The translations under genes and the position numbers were made by a program. A stretch of DNA of 64,000 bases from JANQIO01 sp038746745 (GTDB taxonomy: Bacteria > Pseudomonadota > Gammaproteobacteria > Pseudomonadales > Halieaceae), in assembly GCA_038746745.1 (NCBI GenBank), contig JBCDKJ010000007.1, positions 22,195-86,194 of the forward strand, in the 5' to 3' direction. The notes beneath the pieces were generated by a model. The model saw nothing but the letters and a program-made list of their open reading frames with translations, had not been told where the DNA came from and did no database searches. Positions 6,928-16,099 of the stretch are shown piece after piece. Positions within the stretch are counted from its first letter, which is position 1; each line of letters opens with the position of its first letter.

Positions 6928-8988
6928 ATGACGTTCTTTACCTCTACACTACAGCGCTCGGCACTTGTTTTCATGTTGCTGATACCCGCACTGGCGCAGG
7001 CCAACGCGGGTAAGGTGCTCTATGCTGCCGGCCCCGTCACTGTCGAGCGCGAAGAAACGCTTACCCTGAGTAAGGGCGACATTCTTCAGGAGGGCGACGT
7101 CGTTATTACCGGGCCCCGTGCCCGGGCGCAGTTGCTGATGATTGACGGCGCCAGAATCTCGCTGCGCTCCAACAGCCGTCTGGCGCTTGATAGTTACAGT
7201 ATCGACAGCGGTCGCACATCGGCTATCGCCAGCGATCCGGTAGAGGGCAAAGTCAGCATGCGCCTGTTAAAAGGGGGCTTGCGCACCATAACCGGCGCTA
7301 TCGGCAAAGCCGACAAAGAGGATTATTCGCTGAATACGCCAGTGGCGACACTGGGTATTCGAGGTACCGACTTTAATGTCACACACTGCGCAGGCGACTG
7401 CGCGGCGCCTGGCCCTGGCGAAGCCAAACCCGTTGATGGTACCTATGCCGGTGTCAACGTTGGCGGCGTTCGCCTTGGCAACAGCAAGGGCAGCGTTAAT
7501 CTGAGCCGCAATCAATTTGGTTATGTTCGTGACTCCAACACGGCGCCTCAACGCCTGGTGACGCCACCTGCCGTGTTCAATAGCAACGGCGACAGCGAAG
7601 ACGACGATGAAGACGACGCCGAAGAGGACGGCGGTGATGGCGACGGTGATGGAGATGGCGATGGCGATGGCGATGGCGATGGCGACGCTGACAATGATAG
7701 CGGCGATGGAGACGGTGACGGGGAGACCACCGCTAGCGGGGACGGCGACGGAGATGGCGATGGAGACGGAGATGGCGATGCCGACGATGATGCAGTGCGC
7801 AACGTCACGACTCCAACAAGGACAGATGATACCTCTTCAAACACCGACGCCAGTGAAGATGGCGGACAAAACCCCAATGAGCAGCCGCCTATCGAGATCA
7901 TTGTGCGCGATGAGGACGGAGGCGACGATATCCGTATCGATGAGGGTCGCCCCACGGACCCCGATACTGGAGAGGATCTCACGCCGGAACCTGAGCCTGA
8001 ACCAGAACCAGAACCCGAGCCAGAACCTGAGCCCGAGCCAGAACCTGAGCCCGAGCCTGAACCCGAGCCCGAGCCCGAGCCTGAACCCGAGCCCGAGCCG
8101 GAACCTGAGCCCGAGCCGGAACCTGAGCCCGAGCCGGAACCTGAGCCCGAGCCTGAACCAGAGCCCGAGCCTCAACCAGAGCCGGAGCCCGAACCTGATC
8201 CCGTCACGCCACCGGCACCAGGACCAGACACTCTGCGCGGTCTCGCCGTTGCAGTCGATGGCGTACTCTATGCCGAACAGGGCACAGCAGCCTCCCTGAC
8301 AGAAAATTCAGAGGGCGCGTTGACAGGGTTTGATGGTTCGCTGAACTTCCTGGACGGCACCGATACAGCAATAAGCGCCACTACCAATACTGAAGTGCTG
8401 ACGTTTTCCTCGACCACGTTTGATTTGCAATGGGGTCGCTGGGGCGTGGAGTACAGCAATGGCGGCAGCATTGAAGCGCTGGATACCGGTGAGTACCTGC
8501 ACTATGTCCGAGAAACCGGAGATCGGCGCACCGCGCCGGTCCTACCGGTTACTGGCACAGCGAGCTATAACTTCTATGGTGGCTTCGAACCCTCGGATAG
8601 CCAGCCTGGGGTCGACAATGTGACCATCAGCAATGTGAATCTGGATGCAGACTTCACCAATATGGAAATCGACGCCAATATCAATGTGACGGTAAACAAT
8701 GGGTTCGGTGTCGCCACCTGGCAGGGCAGCGGGTCCGGCGGGATTAACAGCTCGGCCACGTTTAACGGCACACTGGACGATGTAACGGTAACAATTACCA
8801 GCGGGACTGGCGTTGGTACGGTCAGTAATGGCGATGGCGCCTTCACCGGTTTCTTTACGAACTTCAGCGCCGGCAGAGCGCCGGGGGCGGCCGGCATGAG
8901 CTGGTTTATGCGCGGCCTTGCTCCTGGCACCAGCAGCGCCGCCACGACGACATTGAGCGGCGCGGCAGCGCTGCAAATCTCTGATTAA
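6928..8988 (+). CDS. Exported FecR-domain protein with DG and EP repeats and a C-terminal beta-rich domain
   Basis: 686-aa secreted or periplasmic protein, 10 bp after the Slam-like gene. Signal peptide about residues 1–26 (ALAQA-NAG). The FecR-like domain is about 30–200, with GDVVITGPRARAQLLMIDG, RLLKGGLRT and PVATLGIRGTDF, and a CxxxC pair (Cys154/Cys158) just after GTD. Then come an acidic Asp-Gly repeat (about 228–287) and a Glu-Pro repeat (about 353–425), two flexible or extended linkers. The last 255 residues are Gly/Asn/Thr-rich strands resembling a small beta-barrel of the kind found in TbpB-like Slam cargo. It lacks the transmembrane anti-sigma layout of the FecR at 26962, so a cell-surface scaffold or ligand-binding role is more likely than anti-sigma activity. 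Confidence 0.65.
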   Translation: MTFFTSTLQRSALVFMLLIPALAQANAGKVLYAAGPVTVEREETLTLSKGDILQEGDVVITGPRARAQLLMIDGARISLRSNSRLALDSYSIDSGRTSAIASDPVEGKVSMRLLKGGLRTITGAIGKADKEDYSLNTPVATLGIRGTDFNVTHCAGDCAAPGPGEAKPVDGTYAGVNVGGVRLGNSKGSVNLSRNQFGYVRDSNTAPQRLVTPPAVFNSNGDSEDDDEDDAEEDGGDGDGDGDGDGDGDGDGDADNDSGDGDGDGETTASGDGDGDGDGDGDGDADDDAVRNVTTPTRTDDTSSNTDASEDGGQNPNEQPPIEIIVRDEDGGDDIRIDEGRPTDPDTGEDLTPEPEPEPEPEPEPEPEPEPEPEPEPEPEPEPEPEPEPEPEPEPEPEPEPEPEPEPEPEPEPEPQPEPEPEPDPVTPPAPGPDTLRGLAVAVDGVLYAEQGTAASLTENSEGALTGFDGSLNFLDGTDTAISATTNTEVLTFSSTTFDLQWGRWGVEYSNGGSIEALDTGEYLHYVRETGDRRTAPVLPVTGTASYNFYGGFEPSDSQPGVDNVTISNVNLDADFTNMEIDANINVTVNNGFGVATWQGSGSGGINSSATFNGTLDDVTVTITSGTGVGTVSNGDGAFTGFFTNFSAGRAPGAAGMSWFMRGLAPGTSSAATTTLSGAAALQISD
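7585..7794 (+). repeat. Coding Asp-Gly-Asp low-complexity repeat
   Basis: Tandem GGCGAT/GGAGAT/GACGGT units encode an acidic (Asp-Gly)n tract inside the FecR-domain protein, interrupted once around 7696–7738. Short near-identical 6-bp units are prone to slipped-strand length change, and each change of 6 bp keeps the frame. The chemistry suggests calcium binding, which is inference. Confidence 0.85.
7984..8199 (+). repeat. Coding Glu-Pro repeat
   Basis: About 35 units of GAR-CCN encode a continuous (Glu-Pro)n tract of about 72 residues. The third codon positions vary (CCT, CCC, CCA, CCG), so the tract is maintained at protein level and is not a recent expansion only. Alternating X-Pro repeats form extended stiff rods, as in the periplasm-spanning part of TonB. 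Confidence 0.9.
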
Positions 8989-9020
8989 TGCGAGCGGCTT
9001 TCGCGAAAAGGTTATAGATC

Positions 9021-12000
9021 ATGCCTACTGAACTAGACAAACCCGGCATTATCCGATTCTCGTCGGGGTCGCAGGTGGTCAGCACGCACTACCGCAGCGA
9101 GCTGTTTGACGATGGGCCTTTAACACTCAACGGCGGTCTGCTCACCTTGAGCGACGGCTTTGTTGCCAGCCTCGCTGAGGATTTGGACGCCGGCGAAGAT
9201 GTTGGGTTTAATCTCGGCGGCAGCACCCTGGTTGATGTTCAAGACGATGTAGACAGTATTAAGAAGCTGGCTCTTTCCCTGGCCAAGCGCGGCGACAGCG
9301 TTGGCGACGTGTTCGGCGATGGCGACGTTGAAATCAGCATTGTCGATACGCCTGAGAATATTCAAGCGCTGCTGAACGGGCCATCTTTTGCCCTGTTTGA
9401 CAGTATCGCCAGCATTCAGGTGAGCACCAGCTCCGAAGAACCTCTGCGCATACCCCTGGATATTTTTGACGACGAAGCTTCGCTGTTTTCAGATGTGAGC
9501 GATATCGAAGTCTTTGGCACGATCCAGGACTACATCAGCGCCGGGGGAATTTCTGCGCCCGATGACGACCGAACAGTAGACTTTTACGTTGAAGACGATA
9601 TCCAGGGCTACATCGAAGCCTTCGCAGACGGGATCACCACGGCAGATTCAGCCTTCATAGCTCTTACGCCTGATGATGGTTTCCGCGTTGTGGATTCCGT
9701 TATAAACCTGGTGGCAGCAGATACCAGCCTGAGCGGCACAGGGTTTGATACCGCAGTGACGTTGTTTGGCGTGAAGGACACCATCGCCACAATTGTCACG
9801 GCGATCAGTAATGAGGATCTGCCAGAAGACGTCGACTCTTACATTTTGCGCGATTCGGTAACCTCGCTGTCAACGCTGTCCGGTACGATTCCGGACGGTG
9901 CCGTGGACGGCGTCATTGTGGTCGACTCCCTGACCAACCTGAACTCCTCTGCCTTTACCAATGGCTATCTTCCCAATACCACGCAGATCATTCTCAGTGG
10001 CACAACCGACGAGCTTGCCTCAATACTGACCGGTGACAGCCCTATTGAGCTTACGGCTGGTTTGACAGTCACGGGTATCGAAGTGCTCGATGGCGGTGAT
10101 GACGCACTTGAGCTCAGCTTTGATGACATCGTGGCGCTGGGCTTGGAGAGCATTAGTGTCAACGTTGAAGCGGATTTCAACCTGATTGCCACAGCCGACC
10201 AGTTGGATACGGTGGGTCGCGGTGCAGGATTCCAGGCCGAGGTTCTGGAGCGACTTGAAAATCCCGGCAATGTTGACCTGGTAGTTCGTGACAACGCCAC
10301 CGCTATTGACGATGCACTTGCCAGCCTCAATAGCTACGACGAGGACGTTCTTTCCATACTCTCCGGGTTTGACCTGATTGATGATGGCTCAGACGCACTG
10401 GGCCTGTTTCTGGACGTCGCACTGTTCTCTGAGGACGGCGAAACCACGGCCTACCCTGATGCAGTTGATGGACCGCTGGAGTTCAATGCGCTGGATGCAG
10501 CAACGTTTATCGGGGTCGAAGGCAGCGCCAGTCTGTTCCTTGATGGAGATACGAACGTAGGGGACTATCTCAATCAACGCGGCGACGCGATGGGTTTTGC
10601 CAACCTATTTGTAGACGACGATGCAGCAAGCCTTCGCGCCCTGGAAGACGATCTGAATCTGCTCAATACGGGCGATAGCACGTCCTTCCTGATTCAGGGC
10701 ATTCCTGTGCAGTTCACACACTTTGTGAGCTTTGATGACATTGCTACCGCAGGCCCCGATAGCATTGAATACACTGCGGATGATGTCGGAGAGCCCGACC
10801 TCGTCACCTTTGACGGCGCTACCGATTATTACATTCTGGACAGTGACGTTGTCTCCAGCGGCGGCACCGTGAATATCGGCGGAACCTTTGAAGAGGGTCT
10901 GGATGTTATTGACATCGCCAACTTCACAGGCATTTTTTCCAGCACCGATTTGGGCTCTATCGATGTGAGCTTTGTCTCGCCGGACTTGTTGGGTAATCGC
11001 GCACTACTGGAAGCGGGCCGCAACCCCGCTGATATCGCGATTGACGGTAGCGAAGGGGAGACGCTGATAGAGTTTGATGGCTTTGGTGATGCCTATGATG
11101 GTATCGCTGGGCTGACCATCAATCTAACGGAGTCCGAGCTCTTTGGCAGCGTCTCCGTAGAAAGCCCGCTTTCCGACTCCTTTGTCTCTAACGGTCTTAC
11201 TGAAAACAATTTCTTTGGACTGCCCGCCATCAACAATATCGTCTATGACGAAGTCGAGGGCGTCGAAGGAAATATTGAAACTGATGAAGACTTTCTACGC
11301 TTTAACAGTTACAACGCGTTTGGCTCTGCTATGCAGGTGTTTGGCCATCTGCAGGCGTTCTACGACGGCTCTTTAGACCTGCGCCAGTCGCGCGTCGACA
11401 CGGTCTTTAATATCGAGGGCGATATCGTTCTGGGGGTTGAGGACGAAACGCCTGACGACACACTGTTCGGCGACGCGCAAGACGTATTCGACGACGTGCT
11501 CTTCGGCCTCAGCGGCAATGACACCATCTACGGACTGACCGGCGACGACTACGCCTCTGGCGGAGATGGAAACGACGACTTGTACGGCGCCTATGGCTAT
11601 GACGAGCTCTGGGGTGACGCGGGCAACGACGCGCTCTACGGTGGCGATAGCGGCGATGACCTGTATGGCGGCTATGGCAACGACACCCTCTATGGCGAAG
11701 ACGGTGAAGACGTGCTGTACGGAGACTTCAGCGCTGATAGCTTCCTGGGCGGCGCAGATACGCTCTATGGCGGCTTTGATAGTGACATCCTGTACGGCGA
11801 CTACGGCGATGATGAGCTGTACGGCGAGGAAGGCGGCGACTTCCTCTATGGCGGCTACGGCAACGACACCCTGTCCGGCGGAGATGGCGATGATTATCTC
11901 GACGGTGGCGCGGGCAACGATACCGCCGACTATTCGGGCACCGTCAGTGATCTTGTTATCAACCTGAGCCTGTCCTCAGACCAGGCTGACGGCGAGGACA

Positions 12001-13013
12001 CTGGCATTGATCAACTCTTCAATATAGAGAACGTTACCGGCGGCGATGGTGAGGACCTGATTACTGGTGACTTCAACGCCAATGTTCTCATCGGCAACGA
12101 CGCTGACGACCAGTTATACGGCCTGGAAGGTGCAGATACGCTGAAGGGCGGCGAGGGCAACGATATCCTCGTGGGCGGCTACGGTGATGATGTTCTACAG
12201 GGTGGCGCAGGCACCGATACCATTGATGGCGGCATGGACAACGATACGATTTCTGGTGGCGATGGCCAGGACAATCTCACCGGCGGGTCGGGTCAGGATG
12301 TCTTCACCTTTGCTGCGCAAAGTGAGTTTGGCGATACCATTTTTGACTTCGATACCGGTAGTGACATTATCGAAATTGCGCGTGGAGCGTTGCCAAACGC
12401 GGCGCTGTTTTCCACCTACGGGGTGAGTTCGCCCTACGGTAGCGCACTTGAGCGCAGTGATGTTTTCTTCGCGCTGCAGTCTTCAGAGTACGGTGATTAC
12501 GGCTATCAGTTCAGTGGAGTTGGCACCAGCGCAGCCGCTGACATTCTGCAAGCGCTGCCGAACGTAGCCGTTCCAATATTTGCTGACGGTGGAATACAAG
12601 GAAACAATCTCACGTTGCCTAATGCGGCAGATTACGACTTTGCAGGAGCCTTCTCTCGGGCACTGTCCGGTGTGCTCGCCCCAACGAGAATCGAGCTGAA
12701 GGTACCCAACCCCCCGGCGTGGACGGTGACAGAGTACGGCGAGACGATACTGGTAGCCACGCCACCAACGACCCGACTTCTAACCACCAGCGTAGACGCG
12801 AACTTTATTGCGTTCGGTATAGTGACTAGAGCGAGTGAAGGCTCAACAAGCACAGCTCTGGTGATGGCATTTATCAACAATGATGCCGATAAAGGCGTAA
12901 GTATCGGCGGGTTAAACTCTGTGACGATCAATGAAATATCGGCGTTTACCGTTGCGCTGTTTCCAACTAATGACTCGGACGAGCCACTCTTTGGAGATAT
13001 CTTTATTGTCTAG
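9021..13013 (+). CDS. Large RTX (hemolysin-type calcium-binding repeat) protein
   Basis: 1330-aa very acidic protein with no N-terminal signal peptide. Residues about 1–800 contain loosely repeated modules with recurrent V-x-D-S-hydrophobic-x-x-L patterns (for example VVDSVINL, VVDSLTNL). Residues about 820–1095 hold tandem nonapeptides of GGxGxDxLx type (GGYGNDTLYGEDG, GGEGNDILVGG, GGAGTDTIDGG), which bind calcium and fold as a parallel beta-roll. About 235 residues follow the roll. RTX proteins are exported by type I secretion with a C-terminal signal; no ABC transporter or membrane fusion protein is in this window. It is 32 bp after the FecR-domain gene with AAAAGG before the ATG, so it is the third gene of the operon. 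Likely an extracellular structural or adhesive protein. Confidence 0.75.
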   Translation: MPTELDKPGIIRFSSGSQVVSTHYRSELFDDGPLTLNGGLLTLSDGFVASLAEDLDAGEDVGFNLGGSTLVDVQDDVDSIKKLALSLAKRGDSVGDVFGDGDVEISIVDTPENIQALLNGPSFALFDSIASIQVSTSSEEPLRIPLDIFDDEASLFSDVSDIEVFGTIQDYISAGGISAPDDDRTVDFYVEDDIQGYIEAFADGITTADSAFIALTPDDGFRVVDSVINLVAADTSLSGTGFDTAVTLFGVKDTIATIVTAISNEDLPEDVDSYILRDSVTSLSTLSGTIPDGAVDGVIVVDSLTNLNSSAFTNGYLPNTTQIILSGTTDELASILTGDSPIELTAGLTVTGIEVLDGGDDALELSFDDIVALGLESISVNVEADFNLIATADQLDTVGRGAGFQAEVLERLENPGNVDLVVRDNATAIDDALASLNSYDEDVLSILSGFDLIDDGSDALGLFLDVALFSEDGETTAYPDAVDGPLEFNALDAATFIGVEGSASLFLDGDTNVGDYLNQRGDAMGFANLFVDDDAASLRALEDDLNLLNTGDSTSFLIQGIPVQFTHFVSFDDIATAGPDSIEYTADDVGEPDLVTFDGATDYYILDSDVVSSGGTVNIGGTFEEGLDVIDIANFTGIFSSTDLGSIDVSFVSPDLLGNRALLEAGRNPADIAIDGSEGETLIEFDGFGDAYDGIAGLTINLTESELFGSVSVESPLSDSFVSNGLTENNFFGLPAINNIVYDEVEGVEGNIETDEDFLRFNSYNAFGSAMQVFGHLQAFYDGSLDLRQSRVDTVFNIEGDIVLGVEDETPDDTLFGDAQDVFDDVLFGLSGNDTIYGLTGDDYASGGDGNDDLYGAYGYDELWGDAGNDALYGGDSGDDLYGGYGNDTLYGEDGEDVLYGDFSADSFLGGADTLYGGFDSDILYGDYGDDELYGEEGGDFLYGGYGNDTLSGGDGDDYLDGGAGNDTADYSGTVSDLVINLSLSSDQADGEDTGIDQLFNIENVTGGDGEDLITGDFNANVLIGNDADDQLYGLEGADTLKGGEGNDILVGGYGDDVLQGGAGTDTIDGGMDNDTISGGDGQDNLTGGSGQDVFTFAAQSEFGDTIFDFDTGSDIIEIARGALPNAALFSTYGVSSPYGSALERSDVFFALQSSEYGDYGYQFSGVGTSAAADILQALPNVAVPIFADGGIQGNNLTLPNAADYDFAGAFSRALSGVLAPTRIELKVPNPPAWTVTEYGETILVATPPTTRLLTTSVDANFIAFGIVTRASEGSTSTALVMAFINNDADKGVSIGGLNSVTINEISAFTVALFPTNDSDEPLFGDIFIV

Positions 13014-13019
13014 CGCGCC

Positions 13020-13694
13020 CTAGGGCTCGCACCACATGCGCAGCAGTCTACCCCGCAGCTGTTTTAGCAGCAGCTGCGGCTCACGCTCACAGCCCTGATC
13101 TACCAACATGTCCAGTGCCTTATCCAGGTCATAAAGCGCCTGCCGCTTCGTTCCATCCCGTATCTGGCTTTCTATCCACGCTACTGCGACCAACCGGCTA
13201 CCCGCCGTCACTTCCGCCACGGAGTGCAGACAACCCGCAGGGTAGACCAGGACATCACCCGCATCGCCCTGCCAGCTTCGTGTCTCCCCGTCTATCGTGA
13301 CCACCAGACTTCCACCCTCGTATTCCGATGCATCATTCAGGCATATCGTCATAGCGAGGTCAGTCCGCAGTGGACTCGCTGCACCCCCCATGATGGCGTT
13401 GTCGAGATGTTCGCGGTAGTACATGCCGGCGTCATAGCGGTTCACACGGGGCGGTGTCATACGGCGAGGCCAGGCGGCACTTATGAACGCGGGGTTTTGC
13501 TGCAAAGCATCGCCCAGAGATTTGCTGATCTCCTGTGCGATAGGGTCACGCAGCGGTAGTTGCAGGCTATTCTTGATGACGTGTTCCTTGTCAGTGCTGC
13601 TGGCCGCGCCGTCAATAAATGACGCCGTCGCCAGCCTGCTACAGATTTCTGCGCAGGTATCAGCAGCGACCACAGATTTGAGGTGGAACATCAT
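13020..13694 (-). CDS. PKHD-type 2-oxoglutarate/Fe(II) dioxygenase (PiuC/YbiX-like)
   Basis: 224-aa cytoplasmic non-haem iron hydroxylase of the prolyl 4-hydroxylase type. The iron-binding triad is visible as His96 and Asp98 in YREHLDN and His157 in GCLHSV; Arg167 in GSRLVAV is the 2-oxoglutarate ligand. GDVLVYPAGCLHSV is characteristic of the PiuC/YbiX group, whose members are often next to siderophore receptors and induced by iron limitation; the substrate is unknown. Here it is convergent with the RTX gene (6 bp apart) and divergent from the cyclase gene. ATG codons at 13694 and 13691 are both possible starts. Confidence 0.85.
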   Translation of the reverse strand: MMFHLKSVVAADTCAEICSRLATASFIDGAASSTDKEHVIKNSLQLPLRDPIAQEISKSLGDALQQNPAFISAAWPRRMTPPRVNRYDAGMYYREHLDNAIMGGAASPLRTDLAMTICLNDASEYEGGSLVVTIDGETRSWQGDAGDVLVYPAGCLHSVAEVTAGSRLVAVAWIESQIRDGTKRQALYDLDKALDMLVDQGCEREPQLLLKQLRGRLLRMWCEP

Positions 13695-13765
13695 GATTAC
13701 AGCCTAGCACGCACCTGCTTTACCCGGAATTCCCCGTGATAAACTGACGCCTCTCGAAAGGCGAG

Positions 13766-15970
13766 ATGGCAGCGATAAAGACCTACGGATTTCATGTGAC
13801 GGCGGCACTGGCCGTTCTGTTTTTCGCACTATTGCATATCAGCGGTAGCGCACGAATTCCCCTGCTGGATGAGATCGAGGAGTACCTGTACGACGTCCGC
13901 TTGCGCTGGAATATGCCGGGTACCCTGGATGACCGGATCGTCATCGTGGATATCGATGAACGCAGCATTGCCGCGGAGGGACACTTCCCGTGGCAACGGG
14001 ATAAGATGGCCACACTCGTGAACAACCTGTTTGATATTTATGGTGTACGGGTTCTGGCTTTCGATATGGCGTTCCCGGAGCGAGAAGAGTCCACCGCCCT
14101 GCGACTCATTGAGGAGCTGCGAGCGTCAGAACCTGCCCTGCCGTTTGATCAGCTGGAGCAACGCTGGCAGACCGACCAGCTTTTTGCCGAGTCCGTGGTG
14201 GCGAGAGACGTTATTCTCGGCTTTGCCTTCAAGCAATTCGTCCCCGAGCGGGAACAGGCAGAGGCGGGGCTGCTGCCATTGCCATCGTTGTTTGCAGAGC
14301 AACTCGACGGCATAAACCTGCCCTTCTATACCGCTGCGGGTTTCGTCGGAAACTTCGATGCGCTTCAGGAAGCCAGCGAGTTCGGCGCGTTCTTCAGCTA
14401 TCCACGTCTCGATGACGTCACACGCATTACGCCGCTGCTGCAGGCGTATCAGGGCGACGTTTTCGAAGCCCTGGGAATGGCTGCTGCACGCCTGTATCTC
14501 GGCAACCCACCCCTGCAGTTTGCCTTTGCCAGTGATACCGAGCGCAACGGCCTTACCCTGGAGCAGGTGGTGATTGGCGATATCGGTATTCCCACCGATG
14601 AGAAGCTGCAGGTGTATATTCCCTTTCGGGGTCGTCAGGGCAGCTTCGCCTATGTTTCCGCAACCGATGTCATCAATCAGGAAGCGACTCTGGAACGGCT
14701 CCAGGACAAGCTGGTATTTGTCGGTACCAGTGCCGCTGGTCTACTGGATCTGCGCGCCACGCCGGTGGCAGACGCCTATGTCGGGGTAGAGATTCATGCC
14801 AACCTGGCGTCGGGCATTCTGGATCAGCGCTTTATGCGCAGTCCGCCCTATGTCGCTGGAATCGAGGCCGTATTTATCGCCGTTAACCTTGTGCTGCTGG
14901 CCGCGCTGATTCCCCTGCTTTCGCCGGTGGCGGCGTCCGTGTTTATCCTCACCGTCGTCTTTGCCAATGTGGCGCTGAACTTCTATCTGTGGACGGCACA
15001 GCAACTTATTCTGCCGCTGTCCTCGGTGCTGGCAGCGATTTTCACCCTGGCGTTCATACAAATCATCTATGACTACTTTGTTGAAAGCCGGCGCAAGCAG
15101 CGGCTGGGGCGTTTGTTTGGGCAGTACATTCCGGCTGAACTCGTAGAAGAGATTGACGCAAGCGGCGAGGAGCTGAGTCTGGAGGGTGAGAACCGCGACA
15201 TGTCCGTACTGTTTTCAGACGTGCGTGGCTTTACCACCATTTCGGAGAGTCTGGAGCCCAGTGAGTTAACGCAGTTGATGAACGAGTTTTTGACGCCTAT
15301 CACCCGCATCATTCACGACAACCGCGGCACCATTGACAAATACATGGGCGACGCGGTCATGGCATTTTGGGGCGCACCCCTGCGAGATGAGTCCCATGCG
15401 CAAAATGCACTGGACGCAGCGCTGGCCATGGTAGAAGCCATGCAGCAGGTAACCCAGGACTTCGCCGCCAAAAATTGGCCAGAGATTAAAGTGGGAATTG
15501 GCATCAGCTCAGGCCCCATGAACGTTGGCAACATGGGATCAGAATTCCGCATGGCGTACACCGTCATGGGGGACGTCGTAAACCTGGGCAGCCGACTGGA
15601 AGGTCAGACCAAGAACTATGGCGCCGATATCATCATCTCTCAGGAGACCGCTGACCAGGTCAGTGGCATCTGCTTGCGTGAGCTGGATCTGATTCGCGTG
15701 AAAGGCAAGAACGTGCCCATCACCATCTACGAGCCACTCTGCCGGGACGCTGACGCCGACGAAGCGCTGCGCGAGGAATTGCAGGAGTACCAGCAAGCGC
15801 TCGCGCATTACCGCAAGGCCGATTTCCAGCAGGCACAAGCCCTCTTTTTGCGGCTGGCAGAACGTCACCCGCAACCACTCTATGCACTTTATCTGGAGAG
15901 GATTCAGGCGTTTCTGGACTCCCCCCCTCCCCCCGACTGGGACGGTGTTTTCGTCGCCACCAGCAAATAG
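13766..15970 (+). CDS. CHASE2-domain class III adenylate cyclase
   Basis: 734-aa inner-membrane sensor enzyme that makes cAMP. One N-terminal TM (about 9–26), an extracytoplasmic CHASE2 sensor domain (about 35–345, with FDMAFPE, YVGVEIHANL), three closely spaced TMs (about 365–440), then a class III cyclase domain (about 475–660). Metal Asp residues are visible in FSDVRGFTT and MGDAVMAFWG. Lys in DKYMGDAV and Asp in YTVMGDVVNLGSRLE favour adenylate rather than guanylate specificity. The C-terminal tail is helical and TPR-like. AAAGG lies 5 nt before the ATG. A perfect CRP box stands 20 bp after the stop, before a FecR-domain gene. Confidence 0.9.
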   Translation: MAAIKTYGFHVTAALAVLFFALLHISGSARIPLLDEIEEYLYDVRLRWNMPGTLDDRIVIVDIDERSIAAEGHFPWQRDKMATLVNNLFDIYGVRVLAFDMAFPEREESTALRLIEELRASEPALPFDQLEQRWQTDQLFAESVVARDVILGFAFKQFVPEREQAEAGLLPLPSLFAEQLDGINLPFYTAAGFVGNFDALQEASEFGAFFSYPRLDDVTRITPLLQAYQGDVFEALGMAAARLYLGNPPLQFAFASDTERNGLTLEQVVIGDIGIPTDEKLQVYIPFRGRQGSFAYVSATDVINQEATLERLQDKLVFVGTSAAGLLDLRATPVADAYVGVEIHANLASGILDQRFMRSPPYVAGIEAVFIAVNLVLLAALIPLLSPVAASVFILTVVFANVALNFYLWTAQQLILPLSSVLAAIFTLAFIQIIYDYFVESRRKQRLGRLFGQYIPAELVEEIDASGEELSLEGENRDMSVLFSDVRGFTTISESLEPSELTQLMNEFLTPITRIIHDNRGTIDKYMGDAVMAFWGAPLRDESHAQNALDAALAMVEAMQQVTQDFAAKNWPEIKVGIGISSGPMNVGNMGSEFRMAYTVMGDVVNLGSRLEGQTKNYGADIIISQETADQVSGICLRELDLIRVKGKNVPITIYEPLCRDADADEALREELQEYQQALAHYRKADFQQAQALFLRLAERHPQPLYALYLERIQAFLDSPPPPDWDGVFVATSK

Positions 15971-15990
15971 CCTGAAGACCCACTGGGGAG

Positions 15991-16006
15991 TGTGAACCGG
16001 TTCACA
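15991..16006. promoter_or_regulatory. Perfect CRP-type binding site
   Basis: TGTGAACCGGTTCACA is a perfect 16-bp palindrome and matches TGTGA-N6-TCACA at all ten core positions. It lies between the adenylate cyclase gene and the second FecR-domain gene, 93 bp before that start, an ordinary activating distance for CRP. The crp gene itself is not in the window. Confidence 0.7.
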
Positions 16007-16099
16007 ATTCCGCCCGGATTATCGGCCCATTGCGGCGGGTAGGCGTAACGTAGTGCTCTGGAATTTATACAGAGCACCTGTAATAGCTAGTCACTGCTA

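Noticed and set aside
7585..8199. DG and EP tracts considered as non-coding repeats or a CRISPR array
   Set aside because: They keep the reading frame with varied third codon positions and lie inside one long gene; the large open frames on other strands here are shadows of the repeat.
6928..8988. Calling the exported FecR-domain protein an anti-sigma factor
   Set aside because: It has a cleavable signal peptide, no cytoplasmic DUF4880 part and no adjacent ECF sigma gene.
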